From positions 25,335-58,370 of the forward strand of contig NZ_JAIQZN010000041.1 of the NCBI RefSeq assembly GCF_023333585.1: a DNA stretch of 33,036 bases, given 5' to 3'. A program made the translations under genes and the position numbers. Positions within the stretch are counted from its first letter, which is position 1, and every line of letters starts with the position of its first letter. This DNA is from Argonema antarcticum A004/B2. GTDB lineage: Bacteria > Cyanobacteriota > Cyanobacteriia > Cyanobacteriales > Aerosakkonemataceae. The notes below the pieces were generated by a model, which saw nothing but the letters and a program-made list of their open reading frames with translations, was not told where the DNA came from and did no database searches. This document shows positions 21,455 through 29,295 of the stretch, piece by piece.

Positions 21455-22516
21455 ATGATGAACTTCAGTAGCGATAACGTAACCGGCGTTGCACCGGAAA
21501 TTATGGCAGCATTAGTTGCCGCCAATGACAGTACAGCCATATCTTATGGCAATGATGAATACACCCAGCAACTAGAAGTTAAATTTTCGGAATTATTCGA
21601 GACTGACGTTACGGTTTTTCCGGTAGCAACAGGTTCGGCTGCTAACGCCCTCGCTTTATCAGTTATGACACCACCTTTTGGTGCCATTTACTGCCATGCC
21701 GAATCTCATATTAACCTCGATGAATGTGGCGCACCAGAATTTTACACAGGTGGTGCAAAACTGGTAACATTACCTGGTTCTCACGGTAAAATTTCTGCCG
21801 ATGACTTGGCAATAGCACTTAAAAAAGCAGGTGCTGGTGTCGTCCATCACGTACAACCAGCCGCAGTTAGCATTACTCAGGCGACTGAAGCTGGAACAGT
21901 GTATAAAGTTGATGAAATTCAGCGAATTGCTGGTGTTACTCGCACACATAATCTCAGCTTACACATGGATGGTGCTAGGTTTGCCAATGCTGTAGTTAGT
22001 TTGGGTTGCAAACCCGCAGATATCACCTGGGGTTCTGGTGTCGATGTCCTGTCGTTCGGTGCTACCAAAAATGGTGCTATGGCAGCTGAAGCTGTTGTGT
22101 TTTTTAAACGCGAATTGGCAGAAACATTCGCGTTTCGTCGGAAGCGCAGCGGGCATCTGTTTTCAAAGATGCGTTTTTTATCGGCGCAACTAGAAGCTTA
22201 CATTACAGATAATTTGTGGCTTAAAAATGCTATACACGCTAACAAAATGGCGGCTAAGTTAGCAGATGGACTTACTTCGTTGCCAGGAGTAAAGCTTTGT
22301 CATCCGGTTGAAATAAATGAAATTTTTATTCAACTGCCGGAAGCAGTCATTCAAAAACTTTTGGCTGAAGGCTTCCAATTTTACCGTTGGGATGGAGAAG
22401 ATTCGACAACTTTGCGTTTGGTGACGGCTTTTAACACGAAGGAGGAGGATGTCAATGCTTTTATAAAAATAGCTGCTTCCGATTCAGCAGAGGCTGTCAA
22501 AATCACAGTAGTTTAA
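21455..22516 (+). CDS. Low-specificity threonine aldolase family protein (PLP)
   Basis: A 353-aa fold-type I PLP enzyme of the beta-eliminating lyase/threonine aldolase family. It would cleave L-threonine or L-allo-threonine to glycine and acetaldehyde. 'NFSSDNVTGVAPEIMAAL' starts the family pattern, 'VATGSAANALAL' binds PLP phosphate, 'LHMDGARFANAV' holds the Asp that contacts the pyridine nitrogen, and 'SFGATKNGAM' contains the Schiff-base lysine (Lys205). Length is normal. A second ATG directly after the first (21458) is an equal start. It lies 115 nt after the SDR gene, separated by a stretch with repeated AGTCAT, so cotranscription is uncertain; the DUF2330 gene begins 19 nt downstream. 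Confidence 0.92.
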   Translation: MMNFSSDNVTGVAPEIMAALVAANDSTAISYGNDEYTQQLEVKFSELFETDVTVFPVATGSAANALALSVMTPPFGAIYCHAESHINLDECGAPEFYTGGAKLVTLPGSHGKISADDLAIALKKAGAGVVHHVQPAAVSITQATEAGTVYKVDEIQRIAGVTRTHNLSLHMDGARFANAVVSLGCKPADITWGSGVDVLSFGATKNGAMAAEAVVFFKRELAETFAFRRKRSGHLFSKMRFLSAQLEAYITDNLWLKNAIHANKMAAKLADGLTSLPGVKLCHPVEINEIFIQLPEAVIQKLLAEGFQFYRWDGEDSTTLRLVTAFNTKEEDVNAFIKIAASDSAEAVKITVV

Positions 22517-22535
22517 TGTTTGAAAGGGATTTACA

Positions 22536-23861
22536 ATGAAAATTTTGCAGAATGCGATCGCATTAATTTTATCTTTCCTAGCCTTGATTTGCTTTGCCCC
22601 TAACGCATGGGCATTTTGCGGTTTTTATGTCGCCAAAGCAGATACCAAACTTTATAACAAAGCCTCTCAAGTCGTTATTGCCCGTGATGGTAGTCGCACT
22701 ATCTTAACGATGGCAAATGACTATCAAGGAGATGTCAAAGATTTTGCACTCGTTGTTCCTGTTCCTGTAGTTTTACAGCAAGAACAAGTGCGCGTTGCCG
22801 AACCCCAAATTATCGAAAGATTAGATGCTTTTAGTGCGCCTCGATTAGTAGAATATTTCGATCCAAATCCTTGTGCGGTTTATCGCGATCGTCCTGCGCC
22901 ATTTGGGACAAATGCAAACCCAATGTCACTAGCAGCCCCAAGAAGGTCTGTGGGAAGCGATCGCGCTTTAGGCGTCACCATAGAATCTCGCTTTTCCGTA
23001 GGAGAATACGACATTCTTATCCTCAGCGCCACAGAATCAAACGGTTTGCAAACATGGCTGATCCGCAACGGCTACAAAATTCCAGCCGGTGCTAATCAAC
23101 TACTACAACCCTACATCCGCCAAAACTTAAAATTCTTCGTTGCCAAAGTCAATCTCGCACAATTTCAAAAATCCGGTTATCAATATTTACGACCATTACA
23201 AATAGCCTACGAATCAGCCCGATTTATGTTACCGATTCGTCTTGGCACAATCAATGCTATCAGCGAACAAGACTTACTTGTTTATGTATTATCCCCCAAA
23301 GGACAAGCAGAACTTACCAATTACCGGACAGTAAAAGTCCCTTCAGACGCAGAAATACCAGTATTTGTCAATAGCCAATTTGGCGACTTCTACAAATCCA
23401 TGTTCGCGACAGCACACACGCAAGAAGGCAAAAAAGTAGCCTTTCTCGAATATGCTTGGGATATGAGTAATTGCGACCCCTGTTCAGCCGAACCACTCAA
23501 TCAAGAAGAACTGCGTAAAGCCGGAGTCTTTTGGCTAACGCCATCCCAATCCAGCAATGTTTTTATCACCCGTCTCCATGTCCGCTATACCCGCGATAAA
23601 TTCCCCGAAGATTTGATGTTTCAAGAAACTTCAAATCGCCAAAACTTCCAGGGTCGATATATTCTGCGTCATCCTTTTGAAGGCGATACTAACTGTGAAG
23701 CAGGACAACAATATAAAAGAGCTTTGGCGACAAGATTTGAACAGGAGGCGCAGACTTTAGCTAAGCTGACGGGATGGAATATTAATGAGATTCGCAGAAA
23801 ATTACCTGTTACTCAAAGTCAGCAACAGCCGCAACCTTTTTGGCGGAATATTTGGCCTTAA
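22536..23861 (+). CDS. DUF2330 domain protein, exported
   Basis: A 441-aa protein of unknown function. Residues 1-26 form a signal peptide ('LILSFLALICFAPNAWA'), followed directly by 'FCGFYVAKADTKLYNKASQVVIARDGSRTILTM', the start of a DUF2330 domain. The domain includes 'FALVVPVPVVL' and later the segments 'LVEYFDPNPC', 'FFVAKVNL' and 'LPIRLGTINA'. Cysteines in 'NCDPCSAEP' may form disulfides in the periplasm. The C-terminal 100 residues hold a 'RLHVRYTRDKFPEDLMFQETSNRQNFQGRYILRHPFEG' region typical of the family. No membrane segment follows the signal peptide. The ATG is preceded by AAAGGGAT and lies 19 nt after the aldolase gene. Confidence 0.88.
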   Translation: MKILQNAIALILSFLALICFAPNAWAFCGFYVAKADTKLYNKASQVVIARDGSRTILTMANDYQGDVKDFALVVPVPVVLQQEQVRVAEPQIIERLDAFSAPRLVEYFDPNPCAVYRDRPAPFGTNANPMSLAAPRRSVGSDRALGVTIESRFSVGEYDILILSATESNGLQTWLIRNGYKIPAGANQLLQPYIRQNLKFFVAKVNLAQFQKSGYQYLRPLQIAYESARFMLPIRLGTINAISEQDLLVYVLSPKGQAELTNYRTVKVPSDAEIPVFVNSQFGDFYKSMFATAHTQEGKKVAFLEYAWDMSNCDPCSAEPLNQEELRKAGVFWLTPSQSSNVFITRLHVRYTRDKFPEDLMFQETSNRQNFQGRYILRHPFEGDTNCEAGQQYKRALATRFEQEAQTLAKLTGWNINEIRRKLPVTQSQQQPQPFWRNIWP

Positions 23862-23869
23862 AAAAGGTC

Positions 23870-23910
23870 AAAAGTTAAAAATAAAGATCGAATCTTTATT
23901 TTTAACTTTT
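23870..23910. terminator. 19-bp stem AT-rich hairpin
   Basis: Left arm 23870-23888 begins AAAAGTTAAAAATAAAG and its exact complement is at 23892-23910, with loop CGA. More T follows. It begins 9 nt after the DUF2330 stop. The stem is almost all A-T, so it is weaker than its length suggests. Confidence 0.65.
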
Positions 23911-23951
23911 TAATTTTTACTTTACTAGCTACTTTTTAATTAACAAAATTT

Positions 23952-24422
23952 ATGAGTGAACCCTCTATCAATCAGTTACTGGAAGAGTTGAAAAACCCTG
24001 ATGAGACTAGCCGCGATCGGGCCACATCAGAACTGTGGCGCATTTGGTTCCACCAAAAGGGAATGATGGGTTTTGAACTGCTTCGACGCGCTCAGATATT
24101 GTTAGAGGCGGGAGAAGTTTCCCAGGCTGAAACCGTACTCACAGAACTTATCTCCGATATACCTGACTTCGCAGAAGCTTGGAATCGACGAGCCGTTCTC
24201 TACTACACAATAGGGGAGTATAAAAAGGCGATCGAAGACTGTAAGGTGGTGATCGAGCTAAACCCGGTTCACTTTGGCGCACTGCATGGTATGGGGTTGT
24301 CCTATGCTGCACTGGGAGAGTATCGCACAGCTATCCAAGCTTTTCGACAAGCACTGTCAATTCAGCCCTACGCTTTGGTTAATCAAAGGTTGATACTAGA
24401 ATGTACAGCCCGATTAAGTTAG
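23952..24422 (+). CDS. Tetratricopeptide repeat protein
   Basis: A 156-aa helical repeat protein, probably an adaptor. Three TPR units are visible: about residues 40-70 ('LLRRAQILLEAGEVSQAETVLTELISDIPD'), 73-105 ('AEAWNRRAVLYYTIGEYKKAIEDCKVVIELNP') and 107-139 ('FGALHGMGLSYAALGEYRTAIQAFRQALSIQP'). The first 38 residues ('LEELKNPDETSRDRATSELWRIWFHQKG') are a helical cap often seen in short TPR proteins of bacteria and plastids. It has no signal peptide. The Lin0512 gene starts 23 nt downstream, so the two are probably an operon. Confidence 0.9.
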   Translation: MSEPSINQLLEELKNPDETSRDRATSELWRIWFHQKGMMGFELLRRAQILLEAGEVSQAETVLTELISDIPDFAEAWNRRAVLYYTIGEYKKAIEDCKVVIELNPVHFGALHGMGLSYAALGEYRTAIQAFRQALSIQPYALVNQRLILECTARLS

Positions 24423-24445
24423 ATTAAAACAATAAAGAGGTTGCT

Positions 24446-24811
24446 GTGGCTCGCAAACGCTTGATTATCGAGATGGGCATGGGAATAGATCAGCACGGAC
24501 AGGAACCGACTGTCGCCGCAGCAAGGGCTGTAAGAAATGCGATCGCACACAACGCCCTACCTGGTGTCTGGGAAGTCGCTGGTTTAAGCGATCCAGATTT
24601 AATGATTGTCGAAGTACAAGTAGCAGTACCTTACCCAGAACAAGTACGAGAAGCAGAAGTATTAGCTGTGCTACCTTTTGGGCGCAAAACGCTCACCATT
24701 GAGCAAGGCGGTATGATAGTTCAGGGTCGGGCAATTGCCTCCCTCAATGATAAAAATGATGAAATGCTAATTGCTGTTGCTGCTGTCACAGTTTTTGTCG
24801 ATATTGAGTAG
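24446..24811 (+). CDS. Lin0512 family protein (GTG start)
   Basis: A 121-aa conserved protein of unknown function that matches my recollection of the Lin0512 family: 'RLIIEMGMGIDQHGQEPTVAAARAVRNAIAHN..PG' at the start, 'DPDLMIVEVQVAVPYPEQV' in the middle and 'LTIEQGGMIVQGRAIASLND' near the end. It is small, cytosolic and without membrane segments. The start codon is GTG, supported by AAAGAGG 5 nt upstream and by the family start 'ARKRL'. It follows the TPR gene at 23 nt. Confidence 0.85.
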   Translation: MARKRLIIEMGMGIDQHGQEPTVAAARAVRNAIAHNALPGVWEVAGLSDPDLMIVEVQVAVPYPEQVREAEVLAVLPFGRKTLTIEQGGMIVQGRAIASLNDKNDEMLIAVAAVTVFVDIE

Positions 24812-24877
24812 AGAATAATATGTAGAAACGGTGATTACTAAAGTGAAAAAAGCAGTAAACTGTAGTGAAGTGAGTAG

Positions 24878-25831
24878 ATGAGAAAAAACGCTAATGCCGA
24901 AGCACCCCCTCGCAGAGGTCTTTGGATTCCCTCCAAACAACCTATGCGACAACTATCCCTCTTTGAAAATAACCACCTCGATCGAATTACCAATGTTTCG
25001 TCAGTTGCCCAGCGCAGTCCTTTCCGATATCCAGGTGGTAAAACATGGCTTGTACCCCGAATTAGGCAATGGCTAGCCAGTTTGCTAACGCGACCATCTG
25101 AGTTTATTGAGCCTTTTGCTGGTGGTGGTATTGTCAGCCTCACCGTTGCTTTTGAAGATTTGGCAAATCATGTTAAGATGGTGGAAATAGATGAGGAAGT
25201 TGCGGCTGTTTGGCATACTATTATTAACGGTGATGGTGAGTGGCTGGCAAACAAAATTTTTACATTCACTTTATGCGAAGCATCTGTTAAAGCAGTGTTA
25301 TCAAAAAATAGTATTTTAATCCAAGAGAAGGCATTTAGCACTATCTTAAAAAACCGCATTAATCGCGGTGGTATTTTGGCAGCGGGTGCAGGGATGCTGA
25401 AAAGTGGAGAGAATGGAAAAGGACTGGGGTCGCGCTGGTATCCAGAAACGCTGAAAAAGCGGATTCTGGAAATTAAAGAAAAGCGCTCACGCATCACTTT
25501 TATCGAAGGCGATGGGATGGAAGTTTTAAAGGCAAATGCTCATCGTACTGATATGGTATTTTTTATCGATCCGCCATATACAGCAGCGGGGAAAAAGGCT
25601 GGGAGTCGGCTATATAATTATTCCGAGATTGACCATGAAGAATTGTTTAGAGTGGTGAGTGCGATCGCAGGTGATTTCCTGATGACCTATGATAATACCG
25701 AAGAGGTGCGGCAACTGGCACATAAACACGGATTTGATACGCAGACTGTGGCGATGAGAAATACCCATCATGCCAAGATGACAGAGTTGCTAATCGGTCG
25801 GAATCTGGATTGGTGTAGACGGGAACAGTAA
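24878..25831 (+). CDS. D12-class N6-adenine DNA methyltransferase
   Basis: A 317-aa Dam-like enzyme that would methylate adenine in a short DNA site. The order is that of the alpha/D12 class: 'SPFRYPGGKTWLVP' near residue 46, 'EFIEPFAGGGIVSL' (SAM-binding motif I) near 73-86, and the catalytic 'FIDPPYTAAGKK' (DPPY) near 228-239. 'RNTHHAKMTELLIGRNL' at the C-terminus completes the family. No restriction gene of a recognised type is adjacent, but an HNH nuclease module follows 115 nt downstream. It could be an orphan methylase or part of a unit with that nuclease. The first 22 residues are not typical; ATG 24944 ('MRQLSLFENN') is an alternative start. Confidence 0.92.
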   Translation: MRKNANAEAPPRRGLWIPSKQPMRQLSLFENNHLDRITNVSSVAQRSPFRYPGGKTWLVPRIRQWLASLLTRPSEFIEPFAGGGIVSLTVAFEDLANHVKMVEIDEEVAAVWHTIINGDGEWLANKIFTFTLCEASVKAVLSKNSILIQEKAFSTILKNRINRGGILAAGAGMLKSGENGKGLGSRWYPETLKKRILEIKEKRSRITFIEGDGMEVLKANAHRTDMVFFIDPPYTAAGKKAGSRLYNYSEIDHEELFRVVSAIAGDFLMTYDNTEEVRQLAHKHGFDTQTVAMRNTHHAKMTELLIGRNLDWCRREQ

Positions 25832-25887
25832 CCCGGCGTCTTTGGGGTATGCTAGGAGTGCGATCGCATCTGCTATCTTGCAGCTAA

Positions 25888-25920
25888 ATTCAGATCGGGA
25901 ATTTTATTCCCGATCTGAAT
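25888..25920 (+). promoter_or_regulatory. Strong hairpin in the leader of HNH module B
   Basis: ATTCAGATCGGGAA (25888-25901) and TTCCCGATCTGAAT (25907-25920) form a 14-bp perfect stem with loop TTTTA. It lies 14 nt before the GGAGG ribosome binding site of the antitoxin-like gene and 57 nt after the methylase stop. It has no T-run after it. It may be an operator for autoregulation or an mRNA structure; which cannot be told. Confidence 0.7.
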
Positions 25921-25946
25921 CTATCGCGTTTGTGGAGGTAATAAAT

Positions 25947-26351
25947 ATGCAAGTAGAAACCGTTACACTTAAAATTCCAGAAACACTTTATCAACGCTTG
26001 GTCAATACTGCCAGTGCTACCCAGCGACCTCTTGAAGAAATCATCCTCCATGCTTTACAAGTAGGTAGCCCCCCAGAATGGGATGATGTGCCAGAGGAAT
26101 TTCAGGCTGACCTTTCCGCCTTGGACAAACTAGACGACAATACCCTATGGCAGATTCTAAATAGCCGCAAAACAGCAGCAGAAATAGAGCGATACAACAC
26201 CCTGTTGCAAGCTAATTCTAACAGTACGCTGACAGAGGTGGAACGCTTAGAACTGATGGCACTGCGGCATGAGGCTGACCGTTTCATGTTACGTAAAGCT
26301 CAAGCAGCAGTATTACTCCGCTGGCGAGGACATACCGTGCCAACCCCATAA
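25947..26351 (+). CDS. Antitoxin-like partner of HNH module B
   Basis: A 134-aa protein of a cyanobacterial family seen next to HNH genes; no function is established that I know of. The N-terminus 'VETVTLKIPETLYQRLVNTASATQRPLEEIILHAL' has the strand-helix-helix form of antitoxin DNA-binding domains. The C-terminus 'LTEVERLELMALRHEADRFMLRKAQAAVLLRWRGH' is a long charged helix. The counterpart in module A (11314-11667) has the same two-part plan. The start at 25947 follows GGAGG by 8 nt; an upstream in-frame ATG at 25842 would read through the strong hairpin and is unlikely. The nuclease gene begins 6 nt after its stop codon. Confidence 0.75.
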   Translation: MQVETVTLKIPETLYQRLVNTASATQRPLEEIILHALQVGSPPEWDDVPEEFQADLSALDKLDDNTLWQILNSRKTAAEIERYNTLLQANSNSTLTEVERLELMALRHEADRFMLRKAQAAVLLRWRGHTVPTP

Positions 26352-26357
26352 GCGCTC

Positions 26358-26783
26358 ATGTCTACATACATCACTGAAAGTTTAAGAAATCAAATTACAC
26401 AAACCGATCGCAGGCGTTGCTGCTATTGTTTAACCAGTGAAGCCAATAGCGGCATTGCCATGACTTACGACCATATTCAGCCTATTTCTAAAGGTGGTGA
26501 AACAACTTTTGAGAATGTTTGTTTAGCCTGTCGTTCGTGTAATGAATTTAAGGGCGATGCAACCGAAACTGTAGACCCCGTGACAGGAGAAACTGTACCT
26601 CTTTTCAACCCACGCACGCAAATATGGTCCGATCATTTTGCCTGGAGTCCCGACAGCACAAGGGTTGAAGGTATAACTGCTATTGGTCGGGCTACAATTG
26701 TGCGTCTGCGAATGAATAACCCAGTTATAGTTGCAGCTAGGAGACGTTGGACAATCAGTGGTTGGCATCCTCCCACTGACTAA
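26358..26783 (+). CDS. HNH endonuclease, module B
   Basis: A 141-aa HNH nuclease. C21-x2-C24 ('CCYC') and C58-x2-C61 ('CRSCN') form the zinc site, and 'YDHIQPISKGG' (Asp38, His39) with Asn53 forms the active-site core. The tail 'DPVTGETVPLFNPRTQIWSDHF' and 'GITAIGRATIVRLRMN' is shared with module A and is not part of the basic HNH fold, so the two nucleases belong to one subfamily. It lies directly behind its antitoxin-like partner. A D12 adenine methylase gene is upstream on the same strand, so a restriction-type role cannot be excluded. Confidence 0.9.
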   Translation: MSTYITESLRNQITQTDRRRCCYCLTSEANSGIAMTYDHIQPISKGGETTFENVCLACRSCNEFKGDATETVDPVTGETVPLFNPRTQIWSDHFAWSPDSTRVEGITAIGRATIVRLRMNNPVIVAARRRWTISGWHPPTD

Positions 26784-26867
26784 TAATAACACTATCATTC
26801 CTGTTGAACAAGCTGATAAATATGGTTACAAAATCCTGAAAACTTTACTAGAAACTATCATCTATAC

Positions 26868-27929
26868 ATGACCTTAAATCGTCGCCAATTTCTCACAGCT
26901 TTTAGCATCGCAGCATTAACCGCCCAATTGCCGCAAATTGCCCAAGCTAAATCATCCCCATCACCAATTATTAAACCACCCAACCTCAAAGTAGGCGATA
27001 CAGTCGGATTGATCAACCCCGCTAGTCCCACCCCTCCCGAAGATATTGAAGAAGTTAAACAAACTCTGACAGATTTAGGTTTAAAGTTCAAATTGGGAGC
27101 GCATCTTCTCGATCGCTACGGTTATCTTGCAGGCAAAGATATCGATCGGGCCGCTGATGTCAACGCGATGTTTGCCGATTCATCAGTTAAGGCAATTATC
27201 GCCGGACGCGGCGGTTGGGGCTGCAATCGCATTTTACCATTATTGGATTATAAATTAATCCGAAATAATCCCAAAATTATTATGGGCTACAGCGATATTA
27301 CTTCCCTGTTGTTAGCAATTTACGCCAAAAGTGGTATCGTCACGTTTCACGGCCCAGTGGGAACATCCACCTGGAATCAGTTTACAGTAAATTACGTGAA
27401 GCGGATTCTGTTTAATGGCGAAGCCGTCACGATGCAAAATCCCTCAACCTCAGAAGAAAAGCTGTTCGTGCGGGATTGTCTTAAACCAACCGCAGTCCTT
27501 GTGGAAACCATTACTCCCGGAAAAGCTAAAGGTAAATTAGTGGGTGGCAATTTGTCTGTGTTGGCGGCGATGGTGGGTTCTCCTTACCTACCTGACTGGA
27601 AAAAAACTATCTTATTTGTGGAAGAAGTTGAGGAGGAAGTTTACCGAGTTGACCGAATGTTGACTCAATTAAAACTGGCGGGAATTCTTGACCAAATTGC
27701 TGGCTTTATTTTTGGGCAATGCACCGATTGCAATCCAAAAAATCCAGAGAAGTCGCTGACATTAAACCAAGTTCTGAGAGAACACATACTTCCTTTGGGA
27801 ATTCCCGCTTGGTACGGTTCAGCGATCGGTCACATTCCAGATAAATTTACCTTGCCGATCGGTGTGGAAGCTGAAATTGATGCCAGCGCTGGCACTATCC
27901 AAATGTTAGAAAGTGCCACTAAGCTGTGA
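26868..27929 (+). CDS. ldcA: LD-carboxypeptidase, peptidase family S66, Tat-exported
   Basis: A 353-aa enzyme that would remove the terminal D-Ala from murein tetrapeptides during peptidoglycan recycling. The N-terminus 'NRRQFLTAFSIAALTAQLPQIAQA' is a twin-arginine (Tat) signal peptide, so it acts outside the cytoplasm, unlike cytosolic E. coli LdcA. The Ser-Glu-His set is in place: Ser142 in 'IIMGYSDITSLL', Glu near 252 in 'ILFVEEVEEEVYRVDRM', and His322 in 'GSAIGHIPDKFTLPIG'. 'IIAGRGGWGCNRILPLLD' is also typical. It is convergent with the response regulator gene, with a hairpin repeat between. Confidence 0.95.
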   Translation: MTLNRRQFLTAFSIAALTAQLPQIAQAKSSPSPIIKPPNLKVGDTVGLINPASPTPPEDIEEVKQTLTDLGLKFKLGAHLLDRYGYLAGKDIDRAADVNAMFADSSVKAIIAGRGGWGCNRILPLLDYKLIRNNPKIIMGYSDITSLLLAIYAKSGIVTFHGPVGTSTWNQFTVNYVKRILFNGEAVTMQNPSTSEEKLFVRDCLKPTAVLVETITPGKAKGKLVGGNLSVLAAMVGSPYLPDWKKTILFVEEVEEEVYRVDRMLTQLKLAGILDQIAGFIFGQCTDCNPKNPEKSLTLNQVLREHILPLGIPAWYGSAIGHIPDKFTLPIGVEAEIDASAGTIQMLESATKL

Positions 27930-27936
27930 TATGTCA

Positions 27937-27992
27937 GGTATGTTGTTGCGCTTCAGCGTTCTTTAAAGAGCTATGAAGCGCAACAACATACC
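27937..27992. terminator. 18-bp inverted repeat between convergent genes (GTTGTTGCGC family)
   Basis: GGTATGTTGTTGCGCTTC (27937-27954) and GAAGCGCAACAACATACC (27975-27992) are perfect complements with a 20-nt loop. It fills the gap between the stop codons of ldcA (27929) and the response regulator (28000). The arms share GTTGTTGCGCTT with the palindrome at 2-33. It probably ends transcription from both sides, though no T-run is present. Confidence 0.7.
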
Positions 27993-27999
27993 AAATCTT

Positions 28000-28677
28000 T
28001 CAAGAGATTTGTTTGAGGCGATAACCGACACCGTGGACTGTCTCAATCAAATCTTTTGGCGCTCCTACAGACCTGAATTTTTGGCGTAAGCTTTTGATGT
28101 GAGCTTTAACAGTACTCTCTTCGGGGGGAGCCTCAAGAGACCAAATTCGTTCGATAATCACACTGGGGGGCAATACCCGCCGACCGTTGCGGAGAAGAAG
28201 CTCTAGGAGGCTGTATTCTTTGGGGGTCAAATGCAGGAATTGGTCTTCATAAGCGACTTCATAGGTACTGGGGTCAAGACGCAGACTTCCCCACCCCAGA
28301 ACTGGAGGTAAAGAAGAAAATCCCCGTCGCAGGGAGGCGCGAATCCGCGCAAATAATTCTTGTAGGTCAACCGGTTTGACAATATAATCATCCGCTCCGG
28401 CATCCAGACCGTTGACTTTATCAGTGCTAGTGTCGAGGGCAGTAATCATGATAATAGGTAGGCTATAACCATGACATCGCAGTCGTTTGCAAAGGCTAAG
28501 GCCATCCAGGTCTGGAAGCATCACATCCAACAGAATCAAGTCATAGCAAAGAGTTTTGACCTGATGCCAAGCGGCTTCTCCATCATGGACAACATCAACT
28601 ACATAACGCTGGTCTGTCAGGGCTTCTGATAAGGCTTCAGCAACCAACAAATTATCTTCGACTAGGAGCATTCTCAT
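28000..28677 (-). CDS. OmpR-family response regulator
   Basis: A 225-aa two-component response regulator. The receiver domain (1-120) has the acidic pair in 'VEDN', phospho-acceptor Asp51 in 'LILLDVMLPDLDG', Thr in 'MITALD', and Lys in 'YIVKPVDLQELFARI'. The winged-helix effector domain (about 130-223) carries 'LTPKEYSLLELLLRNGRRVLPPSVIIERIW' and 'STVKAHIKSLRQKF...ETVHGVGYRL'. It would act as a DNA-binding dimer when phosphorylated. A histidine kinase gene is divergent, 618 bp away, and is the likely but unproven partner. ATG 28671 is an alternative start two codons on. Confidence 0.95.
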   Translation of the reverse strand: MRMLLVEDNLLVAEALSEALTDQRYVVDVVHDGEAAWHQVKTLCYDLILLDVMLPDLDGLSLCKRLRCHGYSLPIIMITALDTSTDKVNGLDAGADDYIVKPVDLQELFARIRASLRRGFSSLPPVLGWGSLRLDPSTYEVAYEDQFLHLTPKEYSLLELLLRNGRRVLPPSVIIERIWSLEAPPEESTVKAHIKSLRQKFRSVGAPKDLIETVHGVGYRLKQIS

Positions 28678-29295
28678 AGTGGAGATATCTTTCTATCTTA
28701 AAAGTGAACGGATGCAAAAACTACAAACTGAATATCTGCTTTAGGGCAGAATGATTTAAAACAATCTGGTCTCTGATTAAACAATGTTTGGACAAAAACA
28801 AGTAGCCTCAGACCCTTTTTTTGAGGGTGATGCCTATTAAAAAAAACAGTTATTTTAGGAAAATCGCCATGTACTTACCGCTAATCTCGTTTAGGGTAAG
28901 CAGGGAAATTTGCCCTTTCATTAAATTATTACAGCTTTTGACAAATATTAAGAAAATGTATGAAACGCGACAAACCTCACCCCCTAACCCCCCTCTCCGA
29001 CCTCGGAGAGGGGGGAGAAATACTCCCCTCCCTGTTGCGGGGAGGGGGCAAGGGGGCAGGGGCAAGGGTTCCACTGTCCCGGCGATAACTGGTAGCCTGA
29101 AACCCGACTTAGGCATTTTCATAGTGGAATGGGCACGATCGCTTCACGGTATACCACATTAAAATCAAAAATCTGCTTTACTTAAAAAATCGATAAACTT
29201 GCGCTTAATAATGAGGTTTTGAGCAGGCGTGGCAAAAAGTTCCGGCCCCAGAGGGTTCATCAACAGAAAACTAAGTCAGAGATGAGAGTAGCGCC
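28678..29295. other. 618-bp gap between response regulator and kinase genes
   Basis: No convincing gene. It holds the GC-rich inverted repeat at 28988-29015, followed by G-rich near-repeats up to about 29070, and AT-rich sequence on either side that should contain the two divergent promoters. Small open frames here lie across the repeat and have no protein-like features. Confidence 0.6.
28988..29015. repeat. GC-rich inverted repeat, 13-bp arms
   Basis: CCCCCCTCTCCGA (28988-29000) and TCGGAGAGGGGGG (29003-29015) with a CC centre. It is followed by a second imperfect pair (CTCCCCTCCCT... and GGGGAGGGGG). Such 'CCCCTCTCC' repeats are frequent between cyanobacterial genes. Confidence 0.85.

Noticed and set aside
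25842-25946. N-terminal extension of the module B antitoxin-like protein
   Set aside because: It would be translated through the 14-bp stem, has no ribosome binding site, and GGAGG precedes the ATG at 25947.
28821-29162. 113-aa frame between the two-component genes
   Set aside because: Crosses the CCCCTCTCC inverted repeat and reads as Pro/Arg/Gly low complexity.
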